Below, in pieces: positions 26,279 to 36,975 of a stretch of 53,291 nt of DNA (within the stretch, counting starts at the first letter, position 1; the number at the start of each line of letters is the position of its first letter). The stretch comes from Acidobacteriota bacterium (lineage in GTDB: Bacteria; Acidobacteriota; Terriglobia; Terriglobales; Acidobacteriaceae), in the NCBI GenBank assembly GCA_003225175.1, contig QIBA01000065.1:1-53291 (forward strand), read 5' to 3'. The position numbers and the translations under genes are program-made. Under the pieces are notes generated by a model. It was not told where the DNA came from. It made no database searches and saw only the letters and a list, made by a program, of their open reading frames with translations.

Positions 26279-27826
26279 ATGCTCTTTCGCACTCTCAGCG
26301 CCGCTGTCTATGGAATCGATGCCAACCTGATCGACGTCGAGGTCGATGTTGGCGAACACCGTAGCGAGAAAGAGAATTTCATGACGGTTGGACTGCCCGA
26401 TGCGGCAGTGCGCGAAAGCAAACAACGGATCCAGGCAGCCCTGAAAAATTGCGGTCGTGAAATGCCGCAGACGAAGGTGACCATCAATCTCGCTCCCGCC
26501 GATCTCAAGAAAGAAGGCTCTGGATTCGACCTGCCGATGGCTTTGGGGATCCTCGGCGCCTACAACGGACTACTCAAGCCCGACCTGCCGGACTACGTCT
26601 TTGTCGGCGAATTAATGCTTGACGGTAGCGTACGCGGCATCCGCGGAGCTCTGCCGATTGCCATCGCTGCCCGAGCCCGCAAGATTCCCAATCTAGTAGT
26701 GCCCGAAACTAATGCTCGCGAAGCCGCCGTCGTGAGCGGGATTAATGTCTATCCTGTGCGCTCACTCCTTCAGGTCATTCAACTCATCAATAACGGTAAC
26801 GGCGTTACTCCCATGCAAGTGAATACCGCTGAGCTGCTCGACCGTGCACAGCAGTTTACAGTGGATTTTAAAGATGTTCGCGGGCAGCAGTCAGCGAAGC
26901 GCGCTCTCGAGGTTGCCAGCGCGGGCGGACACAATATCCTGATGATCGGACCTCCCGGATCGGGAAAGACAATGCTGGCCAAACGTCTGCCAACTATCCT
27001 TCCGCCGCTTACTTTCGAGGAGGCGCTCGACACAACCAAAATCCACAGCGTCGCGGGAGTGCTCGATCCCGGAGCAGGACTCGTCGGTGTACGTCCCTTC
27101 CGAGCGCCCCATCACACCATTTCTGACGCTGGTCTCATCGGCGGCGGCATGATCCCCCGCCCCGGCGAAGTTTCTCTCGCCCACAATGGTGTTCTGTTCC
27201 TCGATGAACTTCCAGAGTTCCCGCGCAATGTTCTCGAAGTGATGCGGCAACCTTTAGAGGATGGACAAGTCTCGATCGCACGCGCGGCGATGTCATTAAC
27301 TTTCCCAGCCCGCTTCATGCTTGTGGCCGCTATGAACCCTTGTCCTTGTGGCTATTTCAACGATGCGAGTCGGGATTGCAAATGCAGCATTGAGATGATT
27401 CAGCGCTATGTCTCAAAGATCTCTGGCCCTCTCATGGATCGCATTGATATCCATATTGACGTCCCCGCGGTGAACTACCGAGAGCTGCGCGGCAACAGCA
27501 CCCCTGAAGATTCCGCGTCAATTCGCGAGCGCGTACTGCGTGCCCGTGAAACACAACTGAACCGCTTTGCCGCCGCCGGAGAACGCATCTACTCGAACGC
27601 GCAAATGGGGCCACGCCAGATTCGCACGTATGGCGAACTTTCCAGCGACTGCGAACGCCTGCTCGAGCGCGCCATGCAGCAACAAGGGCTGAGCGCACGC
27701 GGGCACGATCGAATATTGAAAGTAGCCCGAACCATAGCTGATCTGGATGGGACTGCCGAGATTCAGTCGAAACACATCGCCGAGGCGATTCAATACCGTA
27801 CTTTGGACCGTAGTTATTGGACATGA
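26279..27826 (+). CDS. comM: YifB/ComM family Mg-chelatase-like AAA ATPase
   Basis: A 515-residue AAA+ protein. The N-terminal ChlI-like domain (to about residue 180) is followed by the ATPase core with Walker A GPPGSGKT (224-231), Walker [11 protein letters not shown], and a cysteine cluster [15 protein letters not shown], then a C-terminal Mg-chelatase lid. ComM is a hexameric helicase that promotes branch migration during natural transformation in Vibrio; in species without known competence its role is open. Its stop overlaps the next gene start (ATGA, 27823-27826). Confidence 0.94.
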   Translation: MLFRTLSAAVYGIDANLIDVEVDVGEHRSEKENFMTVGLPDAAVRESKQRIQAALKNCGREMPQTKVTINLAPADLKKEGSGFDLPMALGILGAYNGLLKPDLPDYVFVGELMLDGSVRGIRGALPIAIAARARKIPNLVVPETNAREAAVVSGINVYPVRSLLQVIQLINNGNGVTPMQVNTAELLDRAQQFTVDFKDVRGQQSAKRALEVASAGGHNILMIGPPGSGKTMLAKRLPTILPPLTFEEALDTTKIHSVAGVLDPGAGLVGVRPFRAPHHTISDAGLIGGGMIPRPGEVSLAHNGVLFLDELPEFPRNVLEVMRQPLEDGQVSIARAAMSLTFPARFMLVAAMNPCPCGYFNDASRDCKCSIEMIQRYVSKISGPLMDRIDIHIDVPAVNYRELRGNSTPEDSASIRERVLRARETQLNRFAAAGERIYSNAQMGPRQIRTYGELSSDCERLLERAMQQQGLSARGHDRILKVARTIADLDGTAEIQSKHIAEAIQYRTLDRSYWT

Positions 27827-29139
27827 TAGCGTCGCATGCTGATGGACCAAGACGTAGCCGATTACTCACGAAAATGAGTCAGTTCACATCGATTCCGTTC
27901 CAAGACAAATTCGGCGGAGAAGTTCCCAAAATTGGAATTCCCGCTGCAAGTCATTTGGAGCTAAGTCGGCTTGCAGAACAATTGATGTGTGCAGTTCCCG
28001 CCGACGGAGTAGCCATTGCCCTTCAATCTGCTAGAGATCACTCCATGATGGTATGCATTGCCCGCTGTGGCGATGCGGCACCGCCTCTCAGAGCTGTGCT
28101 GGATGTCAATTCAGGAATCTCAGGCCTAGCAGTACGAGAAAACCACATTCTATACAGCTCTGATACGGGAACGGATCCGCGGGTCGACACAGAAGTATGC
28201 GAGCGGCTGAGGATACGCTCTGTTGTGGCGGTCCCTATCTCCCGCGACTCACGGTGCATCGGTGTCCTTGAGGTGTTGTCGAGCGATCCTGGAGCATTTG
28301 ATAGAGCTGCGCTGAGACGGATCAAGGCTGAGGCTGTTCGCGCGTTAGGTTTGGTCGATCAACGGCGAGCAGAACTGAATTTGCCAGATCCCGAAGATTG
28401 GGAAGGAAACAACACCGCTTTTAAGCTCAATAGCGATGGCCGCCTATCGCCCCTTACAATGCCGTCCTTCCAGCAATATGACGGAAGCCATGCAGTTCTC
28501 TCGCAGCTTAGGAATTTTGGGATCCAATCTCTGAAGCAGTGGTGGCGATGGATTGCGCTCGCATCGGTGGCTGCGTCCCTGGCGTTCTCTGCTCCTCGAT
28601 TGATTCGCCGCGCGAATGCCCCATCTCAGATCTCGGCAACGCGGTCGACTGCTGCAAACCACGTCAACATGCCATTTGTCACCGTCAGTCCTGAATCCAC
28701 GTCTGAACTGATAAGCGATGCCACTCCGGCCGTGCGAGCCTTAATGGCCATGGCTATCGGCGGAAACCATGCGGCGCAAGCCTCGCTCGCAGACCACTAC
28801 GCATCAGGTACCGGCGTAATGCGAGATCCCGTCAAGGCGGCGGTATGGGCCGTGATAGCAAGCACGAAGAGCAAGGGAAGATCGGCTGCCAACGTTACCA
28901 GTAATCTGCAGCCCTATGAATTAGGGCAGGTTGAGTTCAACTTGGGAATCATGTTCAGGGACGGTATTGGTACATCCCCAGAGTTCGTGGCTGCATACTC
29001 ATGGTTCTCCCTTTCCGAAGCGACCGGCGATGTGCGCGCAAGCGCAGCCTTGCTCAACCTGCAACAACTGATGTCGCCTGACCAGATCTTCGAGGCGCAA
29101 CACCGCGCACCAGAATTGCTCCATCAGATCAAAAAGTAA
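27823..29139 (+). CDS. GAF domain - membrane helix - Sel1-repeat protein
   Basis: A 438-residue protein of unusual build. Residues 45-180 look like a GAF small-molecule sensor ([39 protein letters not shown]). One hydrophobic helix follows (about 241-258). After a Ser/Thr-rich linker, residues 305-415 carry Sel1-like repeats ([52 protein letters not shown], written here across two repeats). The GAF part would face the cytoplasm and the Sel1 part the periplasm, or the reverse. ATG 27823 overlaps the comM stop; ATG 27874 is an alternative. Function unknown, but coupling to comM is notable. Confidence 0.8.
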   Translation: MIASHADGPRRSRLLTKMSQFTSIPFQDKFGGEVPKIGIPAASHLELSRLAEQLMCAVPADGVAIALQSARDHSMMVCIARCGDAAPPLRAVLDVNSGISGLAVRENHILYSSDTGTDPRVDTEVCERLRIRSVVAVPISRDSRCIGVLEVLSSDPGAFDRAALRRIKAEAVRALGLVDQRRAELNLPDPEDWEGNNTAFKLNSDGRLSPLTMPSFQQYDGSHAVLSQLRNFGIQSLKQWWRWIALASVAASLAFSAPRLIRRANAPSQISATRSTAANHVNMPFVTVSPESTSELISDATPAVRALMAMAIGGNHAAQASLADHYASGTGVMRDPVKAAVWAVIASTKSKGRSAANVTSNLQPYELGQVEFNLGIMFRDGIGTSPEFVAAYSWFSLSEATGDVRASAALLNLQQLMSPDQIFEAQHRAPELLHQIKK

Positions 29140-29312
29140 ATTCCAAAAATCCAACGGATCGCCGCTCGCTCTGGCGTGGGCGTCTCTCTTCGGATTGCCC
29201 AGACGTAAGTTACCCAGGTATTCGGGAATTTGATCTATTCAGGTTGTCGATTCAGCGACCCAACAACCTTCTCTCGAGGGCGCGCGGCGGCCCCTCTATC
29301 CTCTCGTTGCTT

Positions 29313-31265
29313 TTATCTTCCTGTCACGACCGGCAACTCCACAAAGCTCGCTTGTCCCGCAGCGTGATATATGCGCTGGGTCGCTTTGCGATACTCTCCC
29401 GGCTTGGCCCAAAAAATATTGGACACAAACGTTTGCGGGTTGCGATCATACAGCGGGAACCAGCTTGACTGCACCTGCACCATGATCCGGTGTCCAGGCC
29501 TGAAAACATGATTTGCTGTAGGCAATGAAAATTTGTACAGCAGAGGCTTGTCAGGCGTGATGGCTTTCGGATTCTCCGGACTCTCACGATATCTGCCCCG
29601 GAAGATGTCTGCCGAAACCATCAACTGATAGCCGCCCATCGCTGGTTGCTCGGCGACTTCATCGGGATAGACATCAATCACCTTCACCACCCAATCCGAG
29701 TCGGTGCCGCTGGTAGAAGCGACTAGATTCACCATCGGCTGACCGCTGATTTTCACCGGCTCGATCAATACATCGGTCACAAACGACACAACGTCAAGCC
29801 GTCCCGAGGGTTCGCGCTGATCGTCGACTAACCACTGCGACCATGTCGATCCGGGAAAATATACCGGGACATTCGGACGAGAGCGATACGGCACAGGCTT
29901 CGCGGGATCGGAGACATATTCCTCAAACTGAGCGTCGCCAGGTTTCGGAGCGTTGAAGCTCAGCTTACGATCAGCATTGAAGTAGAGAGGCTTGGCTTGA
30001 ACTTTGCAACCATTCTCACAGCCGGCAGGCCACGCCGGCAGACGTCTCCACGCGTTTGTTCCAGTTTCGAAGGCCGAGACTGTAGGAACGTCCGCCTTCG
30101 GCGCATCGTCTTTCAAATATTGCGCAAGGAACGGACCAAGTATGTGCTGCCGAAAAAATAGCGCCGTGTCACTGCCAAACTTAATATCCCCCAGCGCGCT
30201 GCCTTCGTGTATCTCTTGGCCGTGGCTCCACGGTCCCATCACGAGAAAGACCTTGTCATTATTCGTGTCTTTGGGCTTGAGCGCTCTGTAGACCGCGGGT
30301 GCGCCGTAGATGTCTTCCTGGTCCCACAGGCTATCGACCAGCATCATGGGAATCTTGAGCGGCTGCGCGGCGAGAATCTTATCCATCGCCTGCTCACGCC
30401 AGAAGCTGTCGTAGCTGGGATGCTCGAGGATCTTGCGCCAGAATCCCACCTGCTCGAGCCCATGCTGACGTCCGAGTTCGCCTGCCGATCCTGCCTGCAT
30501 GAATTCGTCGTAGTCGTCGTAGTGGCTTCTCCACCACTTGAAGTCGTTCTTCCGCGATGCTTCCTGCTCGTAGATATAAGGCATGTTCTGTTCGCGGAAA
30601 GCCCCATTATGGAACCAGTCGTCGCCCATCCAGCCGTCGACCATCGGATTCATCGGCACGCTTACTTTTAGGGCTGGATGAGGATTCACTAGGGCCATCA
30701 ATGGAAGAAATCCGTCGTAGGAGATTCCCAGAATGCCAACTTTTCCATTTGTCTCAGGAATGTTCTTCACCAACCAGTCGATGGTGTCGTACGTGTCGGT
30801 AGAATGATCGACGGGCGTCGGGTTCAGGGGACCATGGAGTGGGCGCGTCATGACGTAATCGCCTTCCGAATCGTGCTTGCCGCGAATGTCCTGCACCACT
30901 CGGATATAGCCGCCCTCCATGATTACATCGACGGCATTGTCGTAGCCGTTCAGGATCGGTCCGAGATGCGCGCTGTAAGCATGATTCGTAAGCGCATTGG
31001 CTTCGTAAGGGGTCCGCGTCAGCAGGATCGGCGCGTGCTTGGCCCCTTTTGGGATCAAAATCACGGTGTGAAGCCGCACTCCGTCGCGCATCGGAATCAT
31101 TAGTTCGCGACGCGTGTAATCCCAGGTTGAAGTTGCGGGCTCAAAGTTGGTTGGGGTTTCACTGGGAAAATTTGGATAAGCAGGCGCGTTCTGCGCCGGG
31201 AGCGCAAGCACTCCAAACATTGGAGCACTCAGCGCAAGAGTGCGGACGACTTGAATTAATTTCAT
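29313..31265 (-). CDS. exported X-Pro dipeptidyl-peptidase / CocE-type hydrolase
   Basis: A 650-residue protein with a signal peptide (MKLIQVVRTLALSAPMFGVL). It has the CocE/NonD alpha/beta-hydrolase fold: nucleophile Ser182 in GISYDG, the probable acid in VDSLWDQED, and His in MGPWSHGQEI, followed by the C-terminal jelly-roll domain of X-Pro peptidases (DWVVKVIDVYPDE). Family members are alpha-amino-acid ester hydrolases, cocaine esterase and X-Pro dipeptidyl peptidases; substrate cannot be assigned. Start 31265 is chosen to place the signal peptide first; an ATG at 31298 adds eleven residues. No good ribosome site is seen for either. Confidence 0.88.
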   Translation of the reverse strand: MKLIQVVRTLALSAPMFGVLALPAQNAPAYPNFPSETPTNFEPATSTWDYTRRELMIPMRDGVRLHTVILIPKGAKHAPILLTRTPYEANALTNHAYSAHLGPILNGYDNAVDVIMEGGYIRVVQDIRGKHDSEGDYVMTRPLHGPLNPTPVDHSTDTYDTIDWLVKNIPETNGKVGILGISYDGFLPLMALVNPHPALKVSVPMNPMVDGWMGDDWFHNGAFREQNMPYIYEQEASRKNDFKWWRSHYDDYDEFMQAGSAGELGRQHGLEQVGFWRKILEHPSYDSFWREQAMDKILAAQPLKIPMMLVDSLWDQEDIYGAPAVYRALKPKDTNNDKVFLVMGPWSHGQEIHEGSALGDIKFGSDTALFFRQHILGPFLAQYLKDDAPKADVPTVSAFETGTNAWRRLPAWPAGCENGCKVQAKPLYFNADRKLSFNAPKPGDAQFEEYVSDPAKPVPYRSRPNVPVYFPGSTWSQWLVDDQREPSGRLDVVSFVTDVLIEPVKISGQPMVNLVASTSGTDSDWVVKVIDVYPDEVAEQPAMGGYQLMVSADIFRGRYRESPENPKAITPDKPLLYKFSLPTANHVFRPGHRIMVQVQSSWFPLYDRNPQTFVSNIFWAKPGEYRKATQRIYHAAGQASFVELPVVTGR

Positions 31266-31338
31266 GGGCGAAGGAGGTATTGAACATGCGCGAGCCATGT
31301 GAGGTCAAGACGAGATGAAGCGATGTTAGGATAGGAAG

Positions 31339-31490
31339 TCCGGCCGCCCTCGGCCGGTACAAGACTGACAATTTAATGTACTTGGTTTAGACGAGTAGCT
31401 GCCTGACTCACATTTGCTGCGAAGAGATATTGGTCTTACGAAATGCATTCCTGGGTTCCTCGACCGTGTTCCGGCCGAGGGCAGCCGGAA
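31339..31490. repeat. paired inverted repeat (CCGGCCGCCCTCGGCCGG family)
   Basis: TCCGGCCGCCCTCGGCCGG (from 31339) is reverse-complemented, with one internal change, at 31469-31490. The 110-base space between arms and the position between two same-strand genes match the elements at 17785 and 24906. Confidence 0.7.
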
Positions 31491-31515
31491 CGACGCAAGC
31501 AAGACCAACTCATCC

Positions 31516-32040
31516 CTACTTTGTAATCACTCCACAAGCGATCCGGTCACCGGCATTGCCCGAAGGATCTGTCTTCATATCATCAGCCTTCGCGTGAATC
31601 ACCAGTGCAGTACCGCCATTGCTGAACACTGAATGGCTGTCGCTGCCCAGTGTGAGGTCAGGATCGTTGACTGTCGTTTTCGCAGTGCCATTCTCGCTCA
31701 CCGTAAAGTTCTTCATATCGCCGGCATGGTGACCGTCCGGATTTCCCAAACCATGCTTCTTGTTATCGGGATTAAAATGCGCACCTGCAGACTTGAAATC
31801 CGGTCCATCGCATTTAGCACTCTGATGGATATGAATGGCGTGCTCGTCTGGCGGCAAATTCTTCGCATCGAGCTTTATGTTCGCGCCCTTTTTCCCGGCG
31901 GATGAGATTGTTGCCGTACCCACATCCTCGCCTTGGCCGTTCTTTAACTGAACCGTTGTTCCCTTAGTCTTAGCCTGAGCCGAAACAGCAAAGATGAGTA
32001 CTCCGCAAAGACAAGCGGCGAACCTTCGACGAGCATTCAT
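31516..32040 (-). CDS. sodC: periplasmic Cu/Zn superoxide dismutase
   Basis: SodC dismutates superoxide outside the cytoplasm. The 174-residue precursor has a signal peptide (to about residue 23), copper ligands His70 and His72 in HAIHIHQ, the bridging His88 in GAHFNP, zinc ligands His96, His105 and Asp108, a final copper ligand His149 in LVIHAKADD, and cysteines Cys77 and Cys169 for the usual disulfide. All metal sites are intact. AAGGAGAG precedes ATG 32040 at good spacing. It follows the M16 pair by 59 bases on the same strand. Confidence 0.94.
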   Translation of the reverse strand: MNARRRFAACLCGVLIFAVSAQAKTKGTTVQLKNGQGEDVGTATISSAGKKGANIKLDAKNLPPDEHAIHIHQSAKCDGPDFKSAGAHFNPDNKKHGLGNPDGHHAGDMKNFTVSENGTAKTTVNDPDLTLGSDSHSVFSNGGTALVIHAKADDMKTDPSGNAGDRIACGVITK

Positions 32041-32099
32041 TGGTCTCTCCTTGTGCGAACGGATTCTACTCTCCTGGATCGCGTTCTCTGGGCCTATGT

Positions 32100-33800
32100 T
32101 TAGTCCTGTCCAGCCGCTGACGCGGACTTCGCTCCAGGCGGCGCGGTGGGAATACTGATGTCCAGTTTCGTCACTTGACCAAACTCAGCCAGCGACTTAT
32201 CGAACTCTTTGGGATTTCCGACTACAAGTACAGCCAGCTTCCGTTTATCGATGTACTTTCGAGCGACGCGGTGAACGTCGGCACTGGTCACCTTCTCGAC
32301 CGCGCCGCGAAAACGTTCGAGAAAATCCTTCGGATATCCGTACAACTCATACGTAAGCTGTTCGCTAAGAACTTTGTCCGGCGAATCGTACGCAAAGATA
32401 AAACCGTTGAGAATCGAATCCCGTGCCTGTTTGAGTTCCTCTTCGGTCGGAGGATTATTGAGCAGATCATCGATCTGCTCATAGAGAGCTGCCACCGCCT
32501 TCGCGGTCGAAGCGCTCTTTGTCCCCATGCTGATATCGATCAGCCCGGGATGGTTGTAGCCGGCACCGATTCCTCCGCCGACTGAATACGCGAGTGCCTG
32601 TTTGGAGCGCAGGTTCTTGAACAGGCGTGATGAGAATCCGCCCCCGAATATCTCATTCATGACGCGCACAGCAAAATAATCGGGATTATCGCGGCGAATT
32701 CCAACGCCGAGCATCGCGATCTCACTTTGATTCACATCCGTCTTCTCGGCCAGATATACACCTGACTTGGGTCCCGGAACGGGAATCTGAGGTAGATTAT
32801 AAGGCGTTCCTTTCGCTTCGGAGCCGAAGGCTGCGCGCAGACGGCTCTCCATCTGCTTGGAATCGAAGTCGCCGACGATACCGAAAATGACGTTGTTGGG
32901 AGAGAGGTGACGCTTGTGCCAGTCGAGCAGGTCCTGACGGGTAACTGCAGCAACAGTCCAGTACTCCGCCTCGCGGCCATAAGGGCTATCTTTCCCGTAA
33001 CCGAGCTTGGCCGCCTCGCGGCCGGCAATGCTGTCAATTTCGTCGTTCCGGCGAGAGATCGCAGTGGCAAGACGGCGCTTTGCCAGAGCGATCTTGTCCT
33101 CACGGAACACGGGATGCTCGAGCACATCGAGGAAGTCGGCAAATACCTGGTCGAAGTTTTCCTTGAGACAATTGAAGCTTGCGGATGTTGTATCCACGCC
33201 TCCGCCGGTTTCAACCTTTGCGCCGATTGCCTCGAGTTCATCGTCGAGCTGGTCCCCGGTCTTCTTCTCCGTCCCGCTGGTGCGCCAACTGGCGGTGTAG
33301 ATGGACATCATGCCTGTCTTGGCCGCAGGCTCAGAACTCGACCCGCCTTTGATCAACGCTGTCCCGCTGATCAACGGCAATTCGTGGTCTTCCTGAAGAA
33401 AAATCACCATGCCGTTGGGCAGTTGAATGCGGTTTGGTTCCTGGGGTGTGAACTTGGCTAGGGGTGGAATTGGGACTTGCTGCCAAGATTGCTGCGCTAA
33501 GGCGAGAGAACCAATGGAAAGGACAGTGCAAAGCAGCAAGAAACACCCCGCTGCAAGCTCCGCAGGTTTCCTTTTGGGAATTGCTATCCTGAGCCTTGCC
33601 TTTGGGCGCAGGATCTCCGGGAATGTCGAAGATTTAATGGCTCTTTCCCGGCACTTAGGCCAGTACTTTTTGATTTCTGGCCGAAGCGCCGCACCGGCCG
33701 CATTTACATCTGATGCATCGCGGGAGATCCTTCGCCAAAAGGCAGGGCTCAGAATGATAGATTTTAAGAGCTTCCTTTGAAGAAGGGACATTCCGGTCAT
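32100..33800 (-). CDS. M16 peptidase family protein, non-catalytic type
   Basis: A 566-residue frame whose part from about residue 110 is an M16B insulinase-like protein ([34 protein letters not shown]-like and [18 protein letters not shown]). The zinc motif HxxEH of the active subunit is replaced by [11 protein letters not shown], so it is the partner subunit of the upstream M16 protein. ATG 33800 overlaps that gene's stop (ATGA). Residues 1-80 look unlike any M16 protein and are encoded across an inverted repeat (33585-33759); a signal-like stretch, [20 protein letters not shown], follows. The true start may lie nearer that stretch, but no standard start codon is there. Confidence 0.85.
   Translation of the reverse strand: MTGMSLLQRKLLKSIILSPAFWRRISRDASDVNAAGAALRPEIKKYWPKCRERAIKSSTFPEILRPKARLRIAIPKRKPAELAAGCFLLLCTVLSIGSLALAQQSWQQVPIPPLAKFTPQEPNRIQLPNGMVIFLQEDHELPLISGTALIKGGSSSEPAAKTGMMSIYTASWRTSGTEKKTGDQLDDELEAIGAKVETGGGVDTTSASFNCLKENFDQVFADFLDVLEHPVFREDKIALAKRRLATAISRRNDEIDSIAGREAAKLGYGKDSPYGREAEYWTVAAVTRQDLLDWHKRHLSPNNVIFGIVGDFDSKQMESRLRAAFGSEAKGTPYNLPQIPVPGPKSGVYLAEKTDVNQSEIAMLGVGIRRDNPDYFAVRVMNEIFGGGFSSRLFKNLRSKQALAYSVGGGIGAGYNHPGLIDISMGTKSASTAKAVAALYEQIDDLLNNPPTEEELKQARDSILNGFIFAYDSPDKVLSEQLTYELYGYPKDFLERFRGAVEKVTSADVHRVARKYIDKRKLAVLVVGNPKEFDKSLAEFGQVTKLDISIPTAPPGAKSASAAGQD
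33585..33759. repeat. paired inverted repeat inside a reading frame
   Basis: The left arm (33585-33625, starting TATCCTGAGCCTTGCC) and the right arm (33716-33759, ending GGCAGGGCTCAGAATGATA) are reverse complements with small gaps; both share a GCGNAGGATCTCC core in opposite orientation. The whole element lies within the first 75 codons of the second M16 gene. Confidence 0.65.
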
Positions 33801-35332
33801 CGTCCACCTCCCGGTCCATTCGGACTAGCTGGCGCCGGCGGGGCGACGGTTTCGACCACAGCCACCGTCCGATTGGTCGCCGTGAATGTCTTATTCGCCA
33901 CGCGACGAATATCCTCTTTCGTGACCTTCTGCAAACGATCGATGTTGTAGAACAACTCGCGCCAATCTCCGTACCGAGCCTGGGCCAATGCGAGCTGAGC
34001 CGCCAGACCGCTATTCTCGCCAAGACCTCGTATCAAGTTAGCCTTTGCTCGCGTCTTCACCATCTGTAATTCGGCGTCACTTACGTCCTGCGTCTTCATT
34101 CGTTCCATCTCTTCACGACAAGCAGTCTGAAGTTCCGCAGGCTTGTGCCCCTGAATGGGAACTGCATAAAAACCGAACAGACTCGGATATTTCACTCCCG
34201 GAAAGTCAGTAAATCCTACTGCGGCGGCAGCAATCTTCTTGTCGCGAACGAGCGAGCGGTACAAACGCGAGGTCCTGCCTTCGGAAAGTAAGTCGGCGAT
34301 GGCGTCATACACCGCATCATCTGGATCACGAAAGTCAGGACGGTGATAGCCCTCGAGGTAGATCGGCTGCGACGGCTCGGGAATGGTGATACTGCGCTCA
34401 TCCACCTGTTCGGGCTCTGCAGTGTGGAGGTCCTCCGGTCTGGGCTTAGCGGGCAGGCGGCCAAAGTATTTCTCGGTAAGCGCGAAAACCTCGTCCGGCT
34501 TCACGTCTCCCACAACCGCAATCGTCATGTTCGACGCGACATAATAGGTGTCAAAGAACCTCTGCGCGTCCGTTCGCGTCAGGCTGGCGAGGTCTGAGGG
34601 CCATCCCACATTGGGATTGCGATACGGATGTGCCGAGTAAGCGGTAGCCAGGAATTGCTCGATCATGCGCCCGATCGGACTTGAATCTGTGCGCATGCGG
34701 CGCTCCTCAAATACGACATCGCGCTCCTGGTAAAACTCGCGCAGCACTGGGTGGAGGAAGCGCTCAGACTCAAGATAGGCCCACAGCTCCAGCCGGTTCG
34801 CAGGCATAGAGTAAAAGTAGGAAGTCTCGTCTTCCCCCGTGGCCGCATTCAGGTCCTGCCCGCCCTGTGCTTCGATGATTTCGCTAAATTCATTCTTCTT
34901 TACATATTTGTCAGCCTCTTCTTGCGCCTGAAGAAACTCTTTCTCCAGCTGCTCTAGCTTCTTTGGATCGTTGCCGACGCGCTTTAAGCGCTCATGCTGC
35001 AGCGCAAGATATGCCTCCTCCTCCTTTTGCATTGCCGGCTTTTCGGCAGCGTAGTTCGCGGTGCCTATGGTTGGCGTGCCTTTGAAGGCCATGTGTTCGA
35101 ACATATGTGCCATGCCCGTCTCGCCCTTCGGATCCTGAGCGGAGCCGGCATCAACATGCGCATAAAACGAGAAGACTGGTGCTTCATGCCGCTCAGAGAC
35201 GACAAGGGTCAGTCCATTAGCCAGTGTCTTAACCTGAGTCTTCTTCTCAAACGACGCAACATCCTGGGCGGCAACCAACGTGGAAAGAACGGCGGTAAGC
35301 AGAGACAAATAAAGACGAACAGCTCGGGACAT
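33797..35332 (-). CDS. M16 family zinc peptidase, catalytic subunit
   Basis: A 511-residue exported insulinase-like peptidase with a signal peptide (MSRAVRLYLSLLTAVLSTLVAAQ). The inverted zinc motif is His76-Met-Phe-Glu79-His80, followed by the usual downstream acidic stretch (FEERRMRTDSSP). The N- and C-terminal M16 domains are both present. It probably pairs with the catalytically empty M16 protein encoded downstream, as in two-subunit bacterial M16B enzymes, and degrades peptides in the periplasm. The downstream gene overlaps by four bases. Confidence 0.93.
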   Translation of the reverse strand: MSRAVRLYLSLLTAVLSTLVAAQDVASFEKKTQVKTLANGLTLVVSERHEAPVFSFYAHVDAGSAQDPKGETGMAHMFEHMAFKGTPTIGTANYAAEKPAMQKEEEAYLALQHERLKRVGNDPKKLEQLEKEFLQAQEEADKYVKKNEFSEIIEAQGGQDLNAATGEDETSYFYSMPANRLELWAYLESERFLHPVLREFYQERDVVFEERRMRTDSSPIGRMIEQFLATAYSAHPYRNPNVGWPSDLASLTRTDAQRFFDTYYVASNMTIAVVGDVKPDEVFALTEKYFGRLPAKPRPEDLHTAEPEQVDERSITIPEPSQPIYLEGYHRPDFRDPDDAVYDAIADLLSEGRTSRLYRSLVRDKKIAAAAVGFTDFPGVKYPSLFGFYAVPIQGHKPAELQTACREEMERMKTQDVSDAELQMVKTRAKANLIRGLGENSGLAAQLALAQARYGDWRELFYNIDRLQKVTKEDIRRVANKTFTATNRTVAVVETVAPPAPASPNGPGGGR

Positions 35333-35389
35333 GGTGTCTCCTTCCGAACTACCTGCGAAGCTAAATGCTCGCTAAAAGCCCTGTCAAAC

Positions 35390-35492
35390 GAGGCAGGTAA
35401 TCGGCAGTCGGCATTCAACCACTATGCCCGTTGGTGAATTACCCACCTAGATCGACTGGCCGAATGCCCACAGCCGAATGCCGATTGCCTCC
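35390..35492. repeat. imperfect paired repeat (CGGCATTCGGC family)
   Basis: GAGGCAGGTAATCGGCAGTC and following CGGCATTC (from 35390) are imperfectly inverted in GCCGAATGCC-type units at 35461-35492. It lies between the divergent M16 and pseudokinase genes. Confidence 0.4.
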
Positions 35493-35592
35493 TCGTTCTT
35501 TCCCTTTCGTGCTGGCAACTCTACTCCCAGACAAGGCATAATTGCCCGAGCGCTGCCGTCCTGAACGAAAAACTCCCAAGGAGCAGATTTCC

Positions 35593-36951
35593 ATGCTCGA
35601 AGCGACCCAAACAGCGAGCGGCGACATTGTGTTTGAACAAAGCAAGCGGTGGGAAGGAAAGGTCGTAGACGGTAAGTACCCTCTGCGCCAATACATCGGC
35701 GGCTCCGATCACAGCGCCGTGTTCCTCACAGAAATTCCCGGAGAGATTCCAAAGCAAGCAGCGATTAAGCTGATCGCAGCAGACGAAGGCAGCGCCGACG
35801 TTCAGCTCGGGCGCCTCCAGCTCGCGGCCAAGCTTTCGCATCCTCACCTGCTTCAGACCTTCGATATAGGAAGGTGGCAACTCGAGCACCATCAACTGCT
35901 ATTTGTAGCAATGGAGTACGCGGACGAGACGCTCTCGCAGATACTTCCGCAGCGTCCCTTGACGCGAGAAGAAACGCATGCCCTGCTCACGCCCACTCTG
36001 GAAGGGCTAACATTCATTCACAACAATGGATTCGCTCACGGACATCTGCAGCCCGCAAACATTCTGGTTGCCGGTGAACAGATAAAACTCTCAAGCGACC
36101 GACTCTGCCGATCTGGCAATCCTGTTCCTGGCAAGCGCACAGCTTACGATGCACCAGAAACTTCAAATGAAGGATTCACTCCCGCAGGTGACGTCTGGTC
36201 ACTGGGAATGACTTTGTCCGAGGCTCTCACGCAGCGTCTACCAACCTGGACTGATCGGCTGCAAGGCGAACCTATGCTCCCGACCAGAATGCCGGAACCT
36301 TTTGCTGAGATCGCCAGGCAATGTGTCGTACGCGATCCCCGCAGCCGATGGAAGATAACGGAGATCGTGGCACGACTCAACGCTCCGGGAAGGTCTGCCG
36401 CCGTCAGGGAGTCTTCCCTGGAGATAAACGAGCAATCTAAGGTTAAGCCTGTGGCTGAGCCTTGGAAACAGCAACAAGCCATCAGCAATAAGTGGCTCTA
36501 TGCGATCCCGATCGCGGCGATGATCGGGATCATCTTGCTCCTTGCGGCCTTACCACACCGTGGCCCGAGCCAACAGCGTAAGTCTGCAGCGAACACGGCA
36601 TCGCCTCAAGCATTGCCACGCACCTCCGCCCGTCCACAAGCATCGACCGCGACACCGGAAACGGACGCTAGCAATCAAGTGGTCCGTCAGGTAGTTCCCG
36701 ATGTCCCGCAGAAAGCTCTCAGAACCATTCGGGGAAAGCTGAAAGTATCGGTACGCGCGCACGTCGATGGACGCGGCAATGTTGAAAGGGCAGAATTCAC
36801 ATCTACCGGACCAAGCCGCTACTTTGCGAATCTCGCAATGCAATCCGCCCAGGAGTGGACGTTCGCCTCTACACAGACTCCCAAGACATGGCTGTTGCAA
36901 TTCACCTTTACTCGAAATGGCGTGACAGTCCAGCCGAGACAGATCGGCTGA
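35593..36951 (+). CDS. pseudokinase - membrane helix - TonB C-terminal domain protein
   Basis: A 452-residue protein. Residues 25-265 follow the Hanks-type protein kinase fold: VAIK-type Lys59 (AAIKLI), VAMEYADETL, APE (187-189) and DVWSLG (200-205). The catalytic HRD loop reads HGHLQPAN (149-156), keeping Asn156 but lacking the Asp, and DFG is replaced by SDR (168-170). It should not phosphorylate normally. A membrane helix (301-320) and Pro/Ser/Thr-rich linker lead to a TonB C-terminal-like domain (about 360-452: VSVRAHVDGRGNVERAEF, AQEWTF). ATG 35593 has AAGGAG upstream. It may link a cytoplasmic ligand to an envelope partner; that is inference. Confidence 0.82.
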   Translation: MLEATQTASGDIVFEQSKRWEGKVVDGKYPLRQYIGGSDHSAVFLTEIPGEIPKQAAIKLIAADEGSADVQLGRLQLAAKLSHPHLLQTFDIGRWQLEHHQLLFVAMEYADETLSQILPQRPLTREETHALLTPTLEGLTFIHNNGFAHGHLQPANILVAGEQIKLSSDRLCRSGNPVPGKRTAYDAPETSNEGFTPAGDVWSLGMTLSEALTQRLPTWTDRLQGEPMLPTRMPEPFAEIARQCVVRDPRSRWKITEIVARLNAPGRSAAVRESSLEINEQSKVKPVAEPWKQQQAISNKWLYAIPIAAMIGIILLLAALPHRGPSQQRKSAANTASPQALPRTSARPQASTATPETDASNQVVRQVVPDVPQKALRTIRGKLKVSVRAHVDGRGNVERAEFTSTGPSRYFANLAMQSAQEWTFASTQTPKTWLLQFTFTRNGVTVQPRQIG

Positions 36952-36975
36952 ACTGCCGCAGTTTTTCATAACGGA

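Noticed and set aside
32907-33461. Plus-strand frame opposite the second M16 gene
   Set aside because: No domain, no ribosome site; the minus-strand frame matches the M16 family.
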